A stretch of 45,115 nt of DNA from an uncultured Succinatimonas sp. (GTDB lineage: Bacteria; Pseudomonadota; Gammaproteobacteria; Enterobacterales; Succinivibrionaceae), in NCBI GenBank assembly GCA_900552905.1, contig USBR01000003.1, positions 1-45,115 of the forward strand, in the 5' to 3' direction. A model generated the notes under the pieces. The model was not told the origin of the DNA and did not search any database. It worked only from the letters and a program-made list of their open reading frames with translations. Positions 32,871 to 42,700 of the stretch are shown piece by piece (within the stretch, counting starts at the first letter, position 1; every line of letters starts with the position of its first letter). The translations under genes were made by a program, and so were the position numbers.

Positions 32871-34049
32871 TTAGGCCTCAAAACCTTCGGCACGCTTCTC
32901 TAAGATCTCAACGGCAGGTAACTTCTTGCCCTCGACGAACTCTAAGAAAGCACCACCACCGGTAGAGATGTAGGAAATCTGATCCTGAACACCGAACTTC
33001 TGGATGGAGCTGATGGTGTCACCACCACCGGCAACAGAGAAGGCCTCAGAAGAAGCAATAGCCTCAGCTAAGGACTTAGTGCCAGCTGCGAACTGAGCGA
33101 ACTCGAAAACGCCAACCGGGCCGTTCCAGAGAATGGTCTTAGCATTCTTGATGGCATTGTTGATGTTTTCCATGGACTTCGGGCCTAAATCGAAGATCAT
33201 ATCATCGTCTTCAACGTCCTTTAAGTCCTTAGTAACAGCAGGGGTCTTGTCGGAGAACTCTTTACCAACAACTACGTCAACGAACTCAGGGATAGCAGTC
33301 TTCTTAGCTAAGTCCTGAGCAGTCGGGATCAAATCTTCCTCGCATAAGGACTTACCAACCTTGTGACCTGCGGCGGCGATGAAGGTATTAGCAATACCAC
33401 CACCAACGATGAGGTTATCGGCAACCTTTAAGAGGCTGTTTAAAACCGGGAGCTTGGTAGAAACTTTAGAACCACCGACGATGGCAACCATCGGACGAGC
33501 AGGGTTATCCATAACCTTGCCTAAGGCTTCTAACTCAGCGCTTAAGAGCGGGCCTGCACAAGCGATAGGAGCGTACTGGGCAACACCATAGGTGGTAGCC
33601 TGAGCACGGTGAGCAGTACCGAAAGCGTCCATTACGAAGACATCGCAAAGGCCAGCATACTTACGAGCTAAGTCTTCAGCGTTCTTCTTCTCGCCACGGT
33701 TGAAACGGCAGTTCTCTAAAACAACGAGCTCGCCCTCGTTAACCTCAACACCGTCTAAGTAATCTTTTACTAAACGTACCGGAACACCCTCAAGCTTAGA
33801 AGCGATGTAATCAGCAACCGGCTTTAAGGAGAACTCTTCTGCATACTCACCCTCGGTAGGACGACCTAAGTGAGAGATTACCATTACCTTAGCGCCTTTC
33901 TTTAAGGCTAACTTAATGGTAGGCAAACTTGCCATGATACGAGCATCGGAGGTTACTTTACCATCAGATACCGGTACATTTAAATCTGCACGGATTAATA
34001 CACGCTTGCCTTTTAAGTCAAGGTCGGCCATCTTTAAAATTGCTGCCAT
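32871..34049 (-). CDS. pgk: Phosphoglycerate kinase
   Basis: Makes ATP and 3-phosphoglycerate from 1,3-bisphosphoglycerate. 392 residues; substrate-binding [11 protein letters not shown] (about 19-29), [21 protein letters not shown], the hinge/nucleotide part [15 protein letters not shown] and the C-terminal [13 protein letters not shown] and [10 protein letters not shown] are all present. It stands between transketolase (450 bases upstream) and the class II aldolase. E. coli has tktA, epd, pgk and fbaA in the same order; here epd is missing. GAGG lies rather far (13 bases) before the ATG. Promoter at 34124-34151. Confidence 0.98.
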   Translation of the reverse strand: MAAILKMADLDLKGKRVLIRADLNVPVSDGKVTSDARIMASLPTIKLALKKGAKVMVISHLGRPTEGEYAEEFSLKPVADYIASKLEGVPVRLVKDYLDGVEVNEGELVVLENCRFNRGEKKNAEDLARKYAGLCDVFVMDAFGTAHRAQATTYGVAQYAPIACAGPLLSAELEALGKVMDNPARPMVAIVGGSKVSTKLPVLNSLLKVADNLIVGGGIANTFIAAAGHKVGKSLCEEDLIPTAQDLAKKTAIPEFVDVVVGKEFSDKTPAVTKDLKDVEDDDMIFDLGPKSMENINNAIKNAKTILWNGPVGVFEFAQFAAGTKSLAEAIASSEAFSVAGGGDTISSIQKFGVQDQISYISTGGGAFLEFVEGKKLPAVEILEKRAEGFEA

Positions 34050-34123
34050 AATACGTTTATTTCCTCAAGTTAATTCATCATCCTTCAAAGCTTTGGGTTA
34101 GTCCCTAAACTCTGGATGCGTTT

Positions 34124-34151
34124 ATTTTATCACAAGAGCTAAAATATACAA
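34124..34151 (-). promoter_or_regulatory. Promoter of pgk
   Basis: Minus strand: TTGTAT (34146-34151), 16-bp spacer, TAAAAT (34124-34129); leader about 70 bases. Confidence 0.6.
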
Positions 34152-34445
34152 TTTTTCAGTGAAAAAACCCTGAAAATTTGAAAACTATTTTCACAAACCT
34201 TACTAAAACTTTGTCAAAGTTTAACCTTAAGATTATGGTGAGAACTTAAACTCCCTACTTTAAACTCCAAACTTACTAGCTGAAGTTAGAGCTTATCTTA
34301 TAGGTATATTCTAAAAAGTCATTTATAAAGCTGATATAAATCACGCTTTTCAATAATCACGGTGGGTAAATTTAGAAGTACTTGTTTATTAAAGTTTTTA
34401 AATAAGCAACAAGTGCTTATGCATAGCAAAACAAAAAGACAGCCT

Positions 34446-34476
34446 TAAATAAAAACGGGCCCCATAATGGGGCCCG
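34446..34476 (-). terminator. Strong terminator of tkt
   Basis: Perfect 9-bp GC-rich stem (34456-34464 with 34468-34476, 3-base loop) followed on the minus strand by TTTTTATTT, 23 bases past the stop. Confidence 0.9.
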
Positions 34477-34499
34477 CCTCTAGTCTTTAACTTAAATTA

Positions 34500-36500
34500 T
34501 TAGTCAAAGAAGCTCTTAGCAGTAGCAACCACATTCTCAACGGTGAAGCCATAACGCTTAAAGAGTAAGCCTGCCGGAGCTGAAGCACCATAATGATCGA
34601 TGCAGACAGTCTTACCCTCTAAACCGATGTACTTGTACCAGCAAGTAGACATACCGGCCTCAACGGCAACACGAGCGGTAACCTCGCACGGTAATACAGA
34701 CTGCTTGTACTCAGCATTCTGACGATCAAAGACGTCGGTGCTCGGCATAGAAACCACACGGACCTTCTTGCCTTCCTTCTCTAATTCCTCAGCGGCGTGG
34801 AAGCATAAAGCCACCTCAGAGCCAGTACCGATGAGGATGAGATCCGGAGTACCCTCGCAATCGCGGAGAACATAACCACCACGAGCAATAGCATCAACCT
34901 GAGCGTCATCACGCGGCATCTGCTCTAAGCCCTGACGGGTTAAAACGATAGCGCTCGGACCATCCTTACGCTCGAGCATATACTTCCAAGCGGCGGCAGT
35001 TTCGATCATATCGCAAGGACGCCAGGCATCGAAGTTAGGCAGAATGCGGAAGGAAGCCATCTGCTCGATAGGCTCGTGGGTCGGGCCATCCTCACCAACA
35101 CCGATGGAGTCGTGAGTGAAGACATAGAGAGTCGGGATCTTCATTAAGGCAGACATACGCAGAGCATTACGTGCATAATCAGAGAAGATTAAGAAGGTAC
35201 CACCATAAGGACGGAAGCCACCGTGCAGGAGGATACCGTTCATAGCAGCGCACATAGCGAACTCACGGACACCCCAGTGAATATAGTTACCGTCTAAAGC
35301 ACCCGGGAGCACATCCTTAGAGGACTTATTCTTAGTGAGGTTAGACGGAGCTAAGTCAGCAGAACCACCGACAAGCTCAGGCATGAAGGAGCCGAAGAAG
35401 TCTAAAGCGACCTGACCTGCTTTACGGGTTGCAAGCTTAGGATCGGCGGCCTTCTGTAAAGCGTGGATCCACTCGGTGGACTTCTGCTCAAAGTCGCACG
35501 GTAACTCTTCCTTAACGCGGCGCTCAAACTCAGCGGCCTCTGCAGGATAAGCCTTCTTATAGGCATCAAATAAGGCGTTCCAATCACCCTCTAAAGCGGC
35601 ACCCTGAGCGGTAGCATCCCACTTAGCATAGATGTCAGAAGGGATCTCAAACGGACCGTACTTCCAGCCTAACTGCTCCTTAGTGAGCTTAATCTCGTCA
35701 TCACCTAAAGGAGCACCGTGAGAGGATTCCTTACCGCCCTTGTTCGGAGAACCAAAGCCGATGGTGGTCGGGCAGATAATGAGGGATGGACGGCTGAGAT
35801 CAGACTTAGCTAATTCAATGGCAGCGCGGATCTGCTCACCATCGTTACCGTCGGTAACCTCGATGACCTGCCAGTGATAGCCCTCAAAGCGCTTCTTAGT
35901 ATCATCAGCAAACCAATTCTTGACCTCACCGTCAATGGAAATGCCATTAGAATCGTATAAAGCGATGAGCTTGCCTAAACCTAAGGTACCGGCTAAGGAG
36001 CAGGCCTCGTGAGAGATACCTTCCATTAAGCAACCATCACCCATGAAGACATAGGTGAAGTGATCGACGATATCAAAACCGTCGCGGTTGAACTCATTGG
36101 CTAACATGCGCTCGGCCATGGCCATACCGACAGCATTGCCTAAGCCCATGCCTAAAGGACCGGTGGTGGTCTCAACACCCGGAACCTCACCATACTCAGG
36201 GTGACCTGGGGTCTTAGAATCTAACTGACGGAAGTTTTTGAGATCGTCTAAGGAGAGATCGTAACCGGTGAGATGTAATAAAGAGTACATCAACATGGAG
36301 GCGTGGCCATTAGAGAGCACGAAACGGTCACGGTTCGGCCACTTAGGATTCTTAGGATTGTGGTGTAAGAAGCCACGCCATAAAGCCTCGGCCATATCTG
36401 CCATACCCATAGGAGCACCCGGGTGGCCAGATTTTGCCTTCTGTACACCATCCATACTCAGTGCTCTAATAGCATTAGCTAATTCTCTATATTCAGTCAT
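34500..36500 (-). CDS. tktA: Transketolase
   Basis: Thiamine-diphosphate enzyme moving two-carbon units between sugar phosphates in the non-oxidative pentose phosphate pathway. 666 residues as usual. [11 protein letters not shown] near residue 25 (conserved His), [13 protein letters not shown] with the metal/ThDP motif GDG...N-like loop, the second-domain [13 protein letters not shown], and [14 protein letters not shown] with the catalytic Glu. AAGGAG lies 9 bases before the ATG. It follows the YdgA-like gene by 20 bases, so both belong to one transcript, and a transaldolase gene lies just upstream of that. Confidence 0.98.
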   Translation of the reverse strand: MTEYRELANAIRALSMDGVQKAKSGHPGAPMGMADMAEALWRGFLHHNPKNPKWPNRDRFVLSNGHASMLMYSLLHLTGYDLSLDDLKNFRQLDSKTPGHPEYGEVPGVETTTGPLGMGLGNAVGMAMAERMLANEFNRDGFDIVDHFTYVFMGDGCLMEGISHEACSLAGTLGLGKLIALYDSNGISIDGEVKNWFADDTKKRFEGYHWQVIEVTDGNDGEQIRAAIELAKSDLSRPSLIICPTTIGFGSPNKGGKESSHGAPLGDDEIKLTKEQLGWKYGPFEIPSDIYAKWDATAQGAALEGDWNALFDAYKKAYPAEAAEFERRVKEELPCDFEQKSTEWIHALQKAADPKLATRKAGQVALDFFGSFMPELVGGSADLAPSNLTKNKSSKDVLPGALDGNYIHWGVREFAMCAAMNGILLHGGFRPYGGTFLIFSDYARNALRMSALMKIPTLYVFTHDSIGVGEDGPTHEPIEQMASFRILPNFDAWRPCDMIETAAAWKYMLERKDGPSAIVLTRQGLEQMPRDDAQVDAIARGGYVLRDCEGTPDLILIGTGSEVALCFHAAEELEKEGKKVRVVSMPSTDVFDRQNAEYKQSVLPCEVTARVAVEAGMSTCWYKYIGLEGKTVCIDHYGASAPAGLLFKRYGFTVENVVATAKSFFD

Positions 36501-36520
36501 TGTAGATTACTCCTTCTGAG

Positions 36521-37714
36521 TTAAAAATAGATACTATGATCATTAACTTTGATGATACCTGAATCTATAGAAATCAAAGCGTGATAAGCGTCGCCTTGCT
36601 TTTCATAAAACTCTATATATGGCATAACATCAGGACTTACCTGTTCAAGGGTGACATCAAATCTGCCTTTTGCGCCTAAAAGCACAAAAATTAAATTATC
36701 CGCAGCGGGAAAATCGATACTGCCATGCGCTTTGCCTAAAAAACTGATGTGCTTATAGGCATTGGCATAATTGATATCAAAATTGAGATCATCCATTTTA
36801 AAGGTGATGTTATTCTTTGCAAAGATGTCGTTTAAAGTTAAAGCCCCTAAAGATCTATTGCTAAGTACCTTATAATCTAAGGGACCTAAGGAGCCTTTAG
36901 AATTAATTTTGCCCTTACGGGTCTGCATATCTACGGCATATTTTATTTTGAAGTGATCTTTATGATCAGGGACCGTAGTATCAAACTTTAGCTTAAAATT
37001 ATCAATATTTTCTAATGGAGAATCAAAGGCATACAGAGCTTCAGCGCCTAAAGTCATGGTGCTTTGCGGAGATTTTTCATCTAAAGTTGCAGAGCTTACA
37101 GCATATAAATGCTTAGCGGTAACACGCGGTAGCGCTAAATTATGCACATCAAGAGATGACTCGATATGCTCGCCATTCTTTTGACTAAAGCTTAAATGGC
37201 CCTCTAATTGACGCTTTGAAAAGTAAGACAAATTCATCGGATCGCTCATGATAAAGGAGCTGTCATAATTACCGTAAATATTGGCTTTTACTTCAAACTT
37301 TGAGGGAAAGATGCGGAATTTTAAGCGGGCATTAGAGACGACATCGCCCTTTAAAATATTAGGATAGACCAAAAGATTATTGACTATTCTTTGAATATCA
37401 ATGTTAGCGACACCTGCTAAAAAGCGATGTTTGATCTCTACTGGCAGGACAATTTCCTCATGAGAGGTGAGATTGCGCAGATGTAAACTGCCGCTAGATT
37501 TAAAGAAACCGGATTTTTTGATAGTGTAATCGGTACTTAAGTGATAAGGTAAAATACCCTGCACATACTTATGGTGAAATTGCGTATTGAAGGATTCTAA
37601 AGCCTGATTGATACCGTCATCAACATATAATGCGGTCACCGCCACACCACCTAGATAACCACCTGAGACCAAAAAAGCGCTTAAAGCTATTGTGGCTAAA
37701 AACTTCCTACGCAT
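36521..37714 (-). CDS. YdgA-like (DUF945) exported protein
   Basis: From the ATG ending at 37714, 397 residues; AAGGA 5 bases upstream supports this over an in-frame start at 37771 that lies in the preceding terminator. A basic start and hydrophobic segment (5-28, FLATIALSAFLVSGGYLGGVAV) anchor it in or send it across the inner membrane; the rest is rich in beta strands. Order and style (short anchor, YHLSTDYTIKKSGFFKSSGSL, long beta-rich repeat region) resemble the DUF945/YdgA and AsmA-like proteins, though the C terminus is short. Twenty bases before transketolase, downstream of transaldolase. Assignment is tentative and function unknown. Confidence 0.6.
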   Translation of the reverse strand: MRRKFLATIALSAFLVSGGYLGGVAVTALYVDDGINQALESFNTQFHHKYVQGILPYHLSTDYTIKKSGFFKSSGSLHLRNLTSHEEIVLPVEIKHRFLAGVANIDIQRIVNNLLVYPNILKGDVVSNARLKFRIFPSKFEVKANIYGNYDSSFIMSDPMNLSYFSKRQLEGHLSFSQKNGEHIESSLDVHNLALPRVTAKHLYAVSSATLDEKSPQSTMTLGAEALYAFDSPLENIDNFKLKFDTTVPDHKDHFKIKYAVDMQTRKGKINSKGSLGPLDYKVLSNRSLGALTLNDIFAKNNITFKMDDLNFDINYANAYKHISFLGKAHGSIDFPAADNLIFVLLGAKGRFDVTLEQVSPDVMPYIEFYEKQGDAYHALISIDSGIIKVNDHSIYF

Positions 37715-37740
37715 GCGTATCCTTAATATCAAGACTTTGC

Positions 37741-37769
37741 AAAAAAAATGCCGATCATATTTGATCGGC
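37741..37769 (-). terminator. Terminator of transaldolase gene
   Basis: Perfect 8-bp stem GCCGATCA/TGATCGGC (37750-37757 with 37762-37769) followed on the minus strand by eight T. It ends about 27 bases before the YdgA-like ATG. Confidence 0.88.
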
Positions 37770-37800
37770 ACTATTTTTCTATTTAAACATTACGTTTAGA

Positions 37801-38451
37801 TTAGCCGAATACTTTCTTGTAGTCAGCCTGGAACTTTAAGATACCAGCATCGGTAAGCGGGTGGTGAGTCATCTGCTCGATTACCTTGTAAGGAACAGTG
37901 GCGATGTCAGCACCGGCTAAAGCGCACTGCATAACGTGGATCGGGTGACGAACAGAAGCGCAGATGATCTGAGAATCAATACCGTTTACAGAGAAGATAT
38001 CAGCGATGTCGCGGATCAGATCTAAGCCGTCAACGGAAATGTCATCTAAACGACCGATGAACGGAGAAACATAGGTTGCACCGGCACGAGCTGCTAATAA
38101 AGCCTGATTAGCAGAGAAGATCAGGGTTAAGTTGGTCTTGATGCCTTCCTTAGCGCACTGATGGCAGGCCTTTAAGCCTTCAACAGTCATCGGGATCTTA
38201 ACAACCATGTTCGGGTGGATAGCAGCGATCTCACGAGCTTCCTTGATCATGGTCTCAGCATCGGTAGTGGTTGCCTTAACCTCACCGCTGATAGGACCGT
38301 CAACGATAGAGGTGATCTCCTTGATGACCTCTTTGAAGTCACGGCCTTCTTTGGCGATAAGGGACGGGTTGGTGGTAACACCGCAGATTACGCCCATCTC
38401 ATTAGCTTTACGGATATCTTCTACATTAGCAGTATCAATGAAAAAACGCAT
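37801..38451 (-). CDS. tal: Transaldolase, TalC/MipB subfamily
   Basis: 216-residue small (class 3B) transaldolase transferring dihydroxyacetone between sugar phosphates. The Schiff-base lysine is K85 in [21 protein letters not shown] and SPFIGRLDD are family parts. Short members are either transaldolases or fructose-6-phosphate aldolases; position 131 is Phe here (SPFIGR), as in B. subtilis transaldolase, where E. coli FsaA has Tyr131, so transaldolase activity is more likely. GGAG lies 5 bases before the ATG. It precedes the YdgA-like and transketolase genes on the same strand, a functional pairing in the pentose phosphate pathway, but a strong terminator lies between. Confidence 0.93.
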   Translation of the reverse strand: MRFFIDTANVEDIRKANEMGVICGVTTNPSLIAKEGRDFKEVIKEITSIVDGPISGEVKATTTDAETMIKEAREIAAIHPNMVVKIPMTVEGLKACHQCAKEGIKTNLTLIFSANQALLAARAGATYVSPFIGRLDDISVDGLDLIRDIADIFSVNGIDSQIICASVRHPIHVMQCALAGADIATVPYKVIEQMTHHPLTDAGILKFQADYKKVFG

Positions 38452-38860
38452 GGCAACTCCTTTTTTTAAACCAGCTTTAAAAATTTAAACATATTTTAAA
38501 CAATATTTAAAGCCCCATAAGTTTTGACGCTATTGTACTTCACTTTAATCCCGTAACCGTTTGCATTTTTACAATTACGTGAGCTAACTCTAATTTTTTA
38601 CTTATTTTTTTATGCAACTTTGACATTAAAAAAATTTTTATGAAAAAAACATTCTGCCCCTTGTTTTATAGCGCTCACTCGCGAATAAAAATTTTTATTT
38701 TTTTAAATTTGAAATTTATATCAAGGCTTAACGCAAATATCGCAATTTTTTGAAAAATTTGCGCATAGAAAATGTGTGATCTATGTTAAAAAACAGTTCT
38801 ATTAAAGCCATTTTTCCCCTATAATAGGCCCACATTAATCCCTATTTTTGGAGCTTTTTT
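38452..38860. other. Divergent control region between tal and metK
   Basis: 409 very AT-rich bases. A TACAAT -10 box for tal lies on the minus strand at 38532-38537 (leader about 75 bases; the downstream AGC repeats the context seen in two other promoters here). A perfect TATAAT for metK is at 38820-38825 with GGAG at 38850-38853. The middle holds long A and T runs, probably curved or UP-like DNA. No MetJ box, SAM riboswitch or reading frame was recognised. Confidence 0.55.
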
Positions 38861-40006
38861 ATGTCCCGTTTATTTACCTCTGAATCAGTTTCAGAAGGAC
38901 ATCCTGATAAAGTTGCAGACCAAGTCTCCGATGCCGTCCTCGACGCCATCTTAAAAGAAGATCGTTATGCTCATGTCGCCTGCGAAACTTTAGTCAAGAC
39001 CGGTCTTGTACTCGTTGCAGGTGAGGTTACTACCACCGCTAACGTTGATTTTGAAGCTGTAGTCAGAAAAACCATCTGTGATATCGGTTATAACACCACA
39101 GAGGTGGGTTTTGACGGTCATTATTGCGCCTTTTTAAACGCCTTAGGCAAACAGTCTCCTGATATCAATCAGGGCGTCAGCCGCGAAAACCCTGAGGATC
39201 AGGGTGCTGGCGATCAGGGCATTATGTTTGGTTATGCCACCAATGAGACCGCTGAGCTCATGCCGGCTCCTATCACCTATGCCCATCAGCTGATGCGTCG
39301 TCAGGCCCTCGTCCGTCGTCAGGGTATTTTACCCTTCTTACGTCCTGATGCTAAAAGTCAGGTCACCTTTGCCTATAAGGATGACGGCTCTATCGATTAT
39401 ATCGATACCATAGTTCTCTCCTCTCAACACACTCCGGATGTAAGTCAGGAAACTGTGCATGAAGGTGTAATGGAAGAGATCATCAAAAAGGTCATCCCGG
39501 CTAAGTATTTAAATGCTAAGACTAAATACTTCATCAACCCTACCGGCCGTTTTGTTATCGGCGGTCCTGTTGGTGATGCTGGCGTTACCGGTCGTAAGAT
39601 CATCGTTGATACCTACGGTGGTGCTGCCCGTCACGGTGGTGGTGCCTTCTCAGGTAAGGATCCGTCAAAGGTTGATAGATCAGCTGCCTACGCTGCCCGT
39701 TATGCCGCGAAGAATATCGTAGCTGCCGGTTTAGCTAAGCGCTGTGAGATCCAAGTTTCCTATGCTATCGGTGTTTCCAAGCCAGTTTCCGTCTCTGTCA
39801 ATACCTATGGTACTGGTATTATCTCCGAAGAGAAGATCGCCTCTATGATTACCGAGGTTGTCGATCTGCGTCCTTACGGTCTCATCAAGCAATTAGATCT
39901 CTTACGCCCTATCTATCAGCCTACCGCTACCTATGGCCACTTCGGTCGCGAAGAATTCCCGTGGGAGCAGACTGATAAAGCTGAAGCCTTAAAGGCCATG
40001 CTTTAA
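38861..40006 (+). CDS. metK: S-adenosylmethionine synthetase
   Basis: Makes S-adenosylmethionine from methionine and ATP. 381 residues, close to E. coli MetK (384). [18 protein letters not shown] at the N terminus with catalytic H14, [25 protein letters not shown] (P-loop-like), and [19 protein letters not shown] with metal/phosphate ligands. GGAG 7 bases before the ATG and a perfect TATAAT at 38820-38825 point to strong expression. Single-gene unit ending in a strong terminator. The product also feeds BioA in this window. Confidence 0.98.
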   Translation: MSRLFTSESVSEGHPDKVADQVSDAVLDAILKEDRYAHVACETLVKTGLVLVAGEVTTTANVDFEAVVRKTICDIGYNTTEVGFDGHYCAFLNALGKQSPDINQGVSRENPEDQGAGDQGIMFGYATNETAELMPAPITYAHQLMRRQALVRRQGILPFLRPDAKSQVTFAYKDDGSIDYIDTIVLSSQHTPDVSQETVHEGVMEEIIKKVIPAKYLNAKTKYFINPTGRFVIGGPVGDAGVTGRKIIVDTYGGAARHGGGAFSGKDPSKVDRSAAYAARYAAKNIVAAGLAKRCEIQVSYAIGVSKPVSVSVNTYGTGIISEEKIASMITEVVDLRPYGLIKQLDLLRPIYQPTATYGHFGREEFPWEQTDKAEALKAML

Positions 40007-40015
40007 GACCTATTA

Positions 40016-40044
40016 AAAATACCGCCATCTGGCGGTATTTTTGT
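40016..40044 (+). terminator. Terminator of metK
   Basis: Perfect 12-bp stem (40016-40027 with 40030-40041) including A-tract and T-tract, ten bases past the stop. Confidence 0.88.
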
Positions 40045-40050
40045 CTTTAT

Positions 40051-40081
40051 CTAAAAAAGGAGGCCTTAAACACGCCTCCTT
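40051..40081 (-). terminator. Terminator of gene 40101-40943
   Basis: 8-bp stem AAGGAGGC/GCCTCCTT (40057-40064 with 40074-40081), followed on the minus strand by TTTTAGAT. Confidence 0.8.
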
Positions 40082-40100
40082 AGATTTCAAAACAGATCCT

Positions 40101-40943
40101 TTAGACCACTACATCCTGCATAAGTACAGAGATATCATCTTCCTCTAAATTATCCTTAAGCGCACGCTTTTTAATCTCTTCAAAGCTATAGACATCGCTT
40201 GGATATAAAACGACGACGGCCTTATCGCCATTTTGCAGGAAGTTATGCTCACCATAATCAGTATAGCGAGTAGCACCGATGGAGATCATCAAGCGTGCAG
40301 GCTGTGCGGCAGCGACTAAATAAGAATGTAGATCCTCAGCCGGGCCTTCATTCTTTTGATTATTGAATTTGTCGATCATCCAATTTAAGAGCTTTTCATA
40401 GATATAGCTATAATCGCTGACGGCACTATCCTCACCATAGGTGAAGATCTCACCATCACGGATGAGGAAACTGGCAATACGATATCTATCTAAAATACCG
40501 CCTGTGGCAAATTTATCGATCTTGATGAAATTTGAAGCAAAGCCCTTAGTAGAAGCACCCCAATTCTTCTTTTCGCTGATCTTCTTAGCGCCTTCTTTAC
40601 GAATAGAGCAGTCATTTGAAGCGCTAAAGACAATCGGCTTTAGAGCTACAAGCTTATCGCCTTCATAAGTGGCATCGCAGACAATAGCGCACTCAGGCTC
40701 AATTTGTAGCTTAGTCTCGCCCTTAGGAAAGATGATTCTATAAGCATCAAAGGGGAAGACTTTTAAATAATCAGGTACTGCCTCTTTAGCATTAGGAATA
40801 AAGGTCGGGAATACCGCCTTAGGAGCCTTAGCCTCAGCGGTTTTGACGGCGGTAAAATCACGAGCTTCACCAGCCTGCTCTAAATGTCCGGTGAAATTGC
40901 CAGCAACACCGAAAGTTGCCATCGAACGCAGATCGATTTCCAT
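40101..40943 (-). CDS. Conserved protein of unknown function (possibly DUF5718)
   Basis: 280 residues, soluble, no signal peptide. The opening FGVAGNFTGHLEQAGEARDF and PKAVFPTFIPN are distinctive and recall, from memory, DUF5718 proteins; PFDAYRIIFPKGETKLQIEPECAIVCD in the middle (shown here as IIFPKGETKLQIEPE) and FASNFIKIDKFATGGILDRY look like the barrel of the fumarylacetoacetate-hydrolase-like fold (IEPECAIV resembles its metal-binding ExE region). That would suggest a metal-dependent small-molecule enzyme, but this is inference. Stand-alone gene convergent with metK, each with its own terminator. Confidence 0.65.
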   Translation of the reverse strand: MEIDLRSMATFGVAGNFTGHLEQAGEARDFTAVKTAEAKAPKAVFPTFIPNAKEAVPDYLKVFPFDAYRIIFPKGETKLQIEPECAIVCDATYEGDKLVALKPIVFSASNDCSIRKEGAKKISEKKNWGASTKGFASNFIKIDKFATGGILDRYRIASFLIRDGEIFTYGEDSAVSDYSYIYEKLLNWMIDKFNNQKNEGPAEDLHSYLVAAAQPARLMISIGATRYTDYGEHNFLQNGDKAVVVLYPSDVYSFEEIKKRALKDNLEEDDISVLMQDVVV

Positions 40944-41098
40944 AAATACTCCGAAAAAAGTTTTAATTTTTAAGGCTTAAGCCTTTTTCTTTAGTTTACC
41001 TGAAAGCTTTTAAAAAAAGGCTTATGCAATTAACAAATCAAGAAAATTTAGGTAGTTATCAGCTAAAATCACGTTTTAATTAAGCCTATAAAATTTGT

Positions 41099-41114
41099 AT
41101 ACTTATATAAGTAT
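41099..41114. promoter_or_regulatory. Perfect 16-bp AT-rich palindrome before endA
   Basis: ATACTTATATAAGTAT, 21 bases before the endA ATG. It may be an operator over the promoter, or chance in AT-rich DNA. Confidence 0.35.
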
Positions 41115-41135
41115 TGTCATTTTTAGTAAAAAATT

Positions 41136-41975
41136 ATGTATTTAAAAAAAATCTTTGCCCAAGCTCTAGTCTTAACCTCGCTGTTCATAGGTCAAGTCAA
41201 TGCTGGAAATTTAGGTCTAAATCCACTCAAAAAAGATTTCCATGAAGTCTTTGAAAATTTAGAGACGCCAAAAAACGGCACACTGAGTGCCGATGGTGCA
41301 GTTAAAACTGCTACTATGGAGATTGCAGACAATAATTTAAGCTTCTCTCAGGCTAAAAAGAAACTTCCGCTCATCTTTAAAAAACTCGATAATCCTAAAA
41401 CTCTCTATTGTGGTTGCGATATTAAATTTAAACGCAATGGCTATGATGTAGATTTAGACTCCTGTGGCTATAAAATCAGAGCAAGTAGACAGCGCGCGCA
41501 ACGCCTTGAAGCTGAGCATATTGTCAGTGCTTGGGAATTTGCCCATAATCTTCAATGTTGGCAGCAAGGTGGCCGTAAAAATTGCGCCCGCACCGATGAA
41601 GTTTATAAAGAGATCGAAGGCGATCTGCACAATCTCTATCCGGCAGTAGGTGAAATCAATAGCGATCGCGCTAACTTTAAATTTGCTAAAGACGTCAAGG
41701 CCCCACATAATTATGGCAAATGTGAGATGCGTATTGACACTAAGCGTCAGCGCGTCTCCCCGCCCCCGCGCTCCCGCGGTATTATTGCCCGCACTTATCT
41801 TTACATGCATGAGCGCTATCAAGTACCGCTAAGTCGCGCTGAGTTAGGTCTCTTTAATGAGTGGAATAAAGCCTATCCTCCTACTCGTAACGAATGTATA
41901 CGCAATCAGGAAATTGCTAAAATTCAAGGCAATGACAATCCCTTTGTAACCGCTAAATGTAAAAAAGTTAAATGA
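41136..41975 (+). CDS. endA: Endonuclease I (periplasmic DNase)
   Basis: 279 residues. Signal peptide 1-23 (hydrophobic 8-19, cut after VNA). The mature part carries the EndA/Vvn signature: RAQRLEAEHIVSAWEF with the catalytic His, CWQQGGRKNCAR, EGDLHNLYPAVGEINSDR with the metal Asn, YGKCEM, and WNKAYPPTRNEC followed by IQGNDNPFV. Several cysteines suit disulphides in the periplasm. It degrades extracellular or periplasmic double-stranded DNA. The longer N-terminal region (24-85) before the core exceeds E. coli EndA (235 residues). The ATGA overlap with rsmE couples the two genes; endA next to rsmE also occurs in E. coli. Confidence 0.95.
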   Translation: MYLKKIFAQALVLTSLFIGQVNAGNLGLNPLKKDFHEVFENLETPKNGTLSADGAVKTATMEIADNNLSFSQAKKKLPLIFKKLDNPKTLYCGCDIKFKRNGYDVDLDSCGYKIRASRQRAQRLEAEHIVSAWEFAHNLQCWQQGGRKNCARTDEVYKEIEGDLHNLYPAVGEINSDRANFKFAKDVKAPHNYGKCEMRIDTKRQRVSPPPRSRGIIARTYLYMHERYQVPLSRAELGLFNEWNKAYPPTRNECIRNQEIAKIQGNDNPFVTAKCKKVK

Positions 41976-42700
41976 GAACAGTACGTATTTATGAAGGCGA
42001 GGCTAATTTAGTCCTAGGCCAAAACTTTAAGCTCAGTGACGACGGCTTTGGGCATTTATGCCGGGTCTTACGCTTTCAAGAAGGCGATGACTTTGTGGTT
42101 TTTGATGGCCATGGACATGAATATAATGCCCGTCTTCTCGAGGTCAAAAAGACCGCTACCGCCATCTGCTTAGAGGCAATTGATAGAGATAATGAATCGC
42201 CCTTAGAGGTGGAATTAGGACAGGTCATAAGCCGTGGTGAGAAGATGGAATTTACCATTCAAAAAGCCGTGGAATTGGGCATCTCCAAGATTACCCCTCT
42301 CTACTCCCGTCGCTGTGGCGTCAAGCTTGATGACAAGCGTCAGGATAAAAAGCTCAGTCAGTGGCAGAAGATTGCCAATAGCGCCTGCGAGCAATGCTAT
42401 CGCAGTACTGTGCCTGTGGTTAATCCCATCATGGATTTAAAGACCTGGTGTGAACAGCAAGATAGCGAGGTTTTAAGTCTCACCTTAGATCCCAAGGCTC
42501 AATGCAAGATCAAGGATCTAAAGATTAAAGGTAAAATTCGCCTGCTAATTGGCCCTGAAGGTGGTCTTTCTGATGAAGAAATTATCACCGCCCGCAATTG
42601 TGGCTTTGTCGGTGTCACCCTCGGTCCACGCATTTTACGTACCGAAACTGCGGCCCTAGCGGCCCTCTGCGTCTTAGGCGCTCATTTTGGAGATCTCTAA
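41972..42700 (+). CDS. rsmE: 16S rRNA m3U1498 methyltransferase
   Basis: SPOUT-fold enzyme methylating N3 of U1498 in 16S rRNA with S-adenosylmethionine. 242 residues as usual. N-terminal PUA-like part with FGHLCRVLRFQEGD; catalytic half with the knot motifs RLLIGPEGGLSDEEI and LGPRILRTETAALAAL. Start ATG overlaps the endA stop by four bases and the stop TAA shares one base with the queF ATG, so translation of all three is coupled. No internal ribosome site of note. Confidence 0.96.
   Translation: MRTVRIYEGEANLVLGQNFKLSDDGFGHLCRVLRFQEGDDFVVFDGHGHEYNARLLEVKKTATAICLEAIDRDNESPLEVELGQVISRGEKMEFTIQKAVELGISKITPLYSRRCGVKLDDKRQDKKLSQWQKIANSACEQCYRSTVPVVNPIMDLKTWCEQQDSEVLSLTLDPKAQCKIKDLKIKGKIRLLIGPEGGLSDEEIITARNCGFVGVTLGPRILRTETAALAALCVLGAHFGDL

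Larger units (their letters stand above)
34050..34499 (-). other. Intergenic region between transketolase and pgk
   Basis: 450 AT-rich bases without a gene. The tkt terminator sits at its right end (34451-34476) and a good pgk promoter at 34124-34151, with a small inverted repeat just upstream (about 34153-34167, TTTTTCAGTGAAAAA). I see no open frame or known RNA in the 280 bases between. Confidence 0.6.

Noticed and set aside
38452..38860. SAM riboswitch or MetJ operators before metK
   Set aside because: No AGACGTCT-like repeats and no conserved SAM riboswitch core seen in the AT-rich region.
41454..41832. Open frames on both strands within endA (41454-41822 minus, 41464-41649 and 41650-41832 plus)
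   Set aside because: Shadows of the endA coding frame, which is clearly conserved.
42598..42699. N-terminal extension of queF
   Set aside because: Lies inside the rsmE coding region in another frame, and translated residues do not resemble QueF; the ATG at 42700 fits the family.
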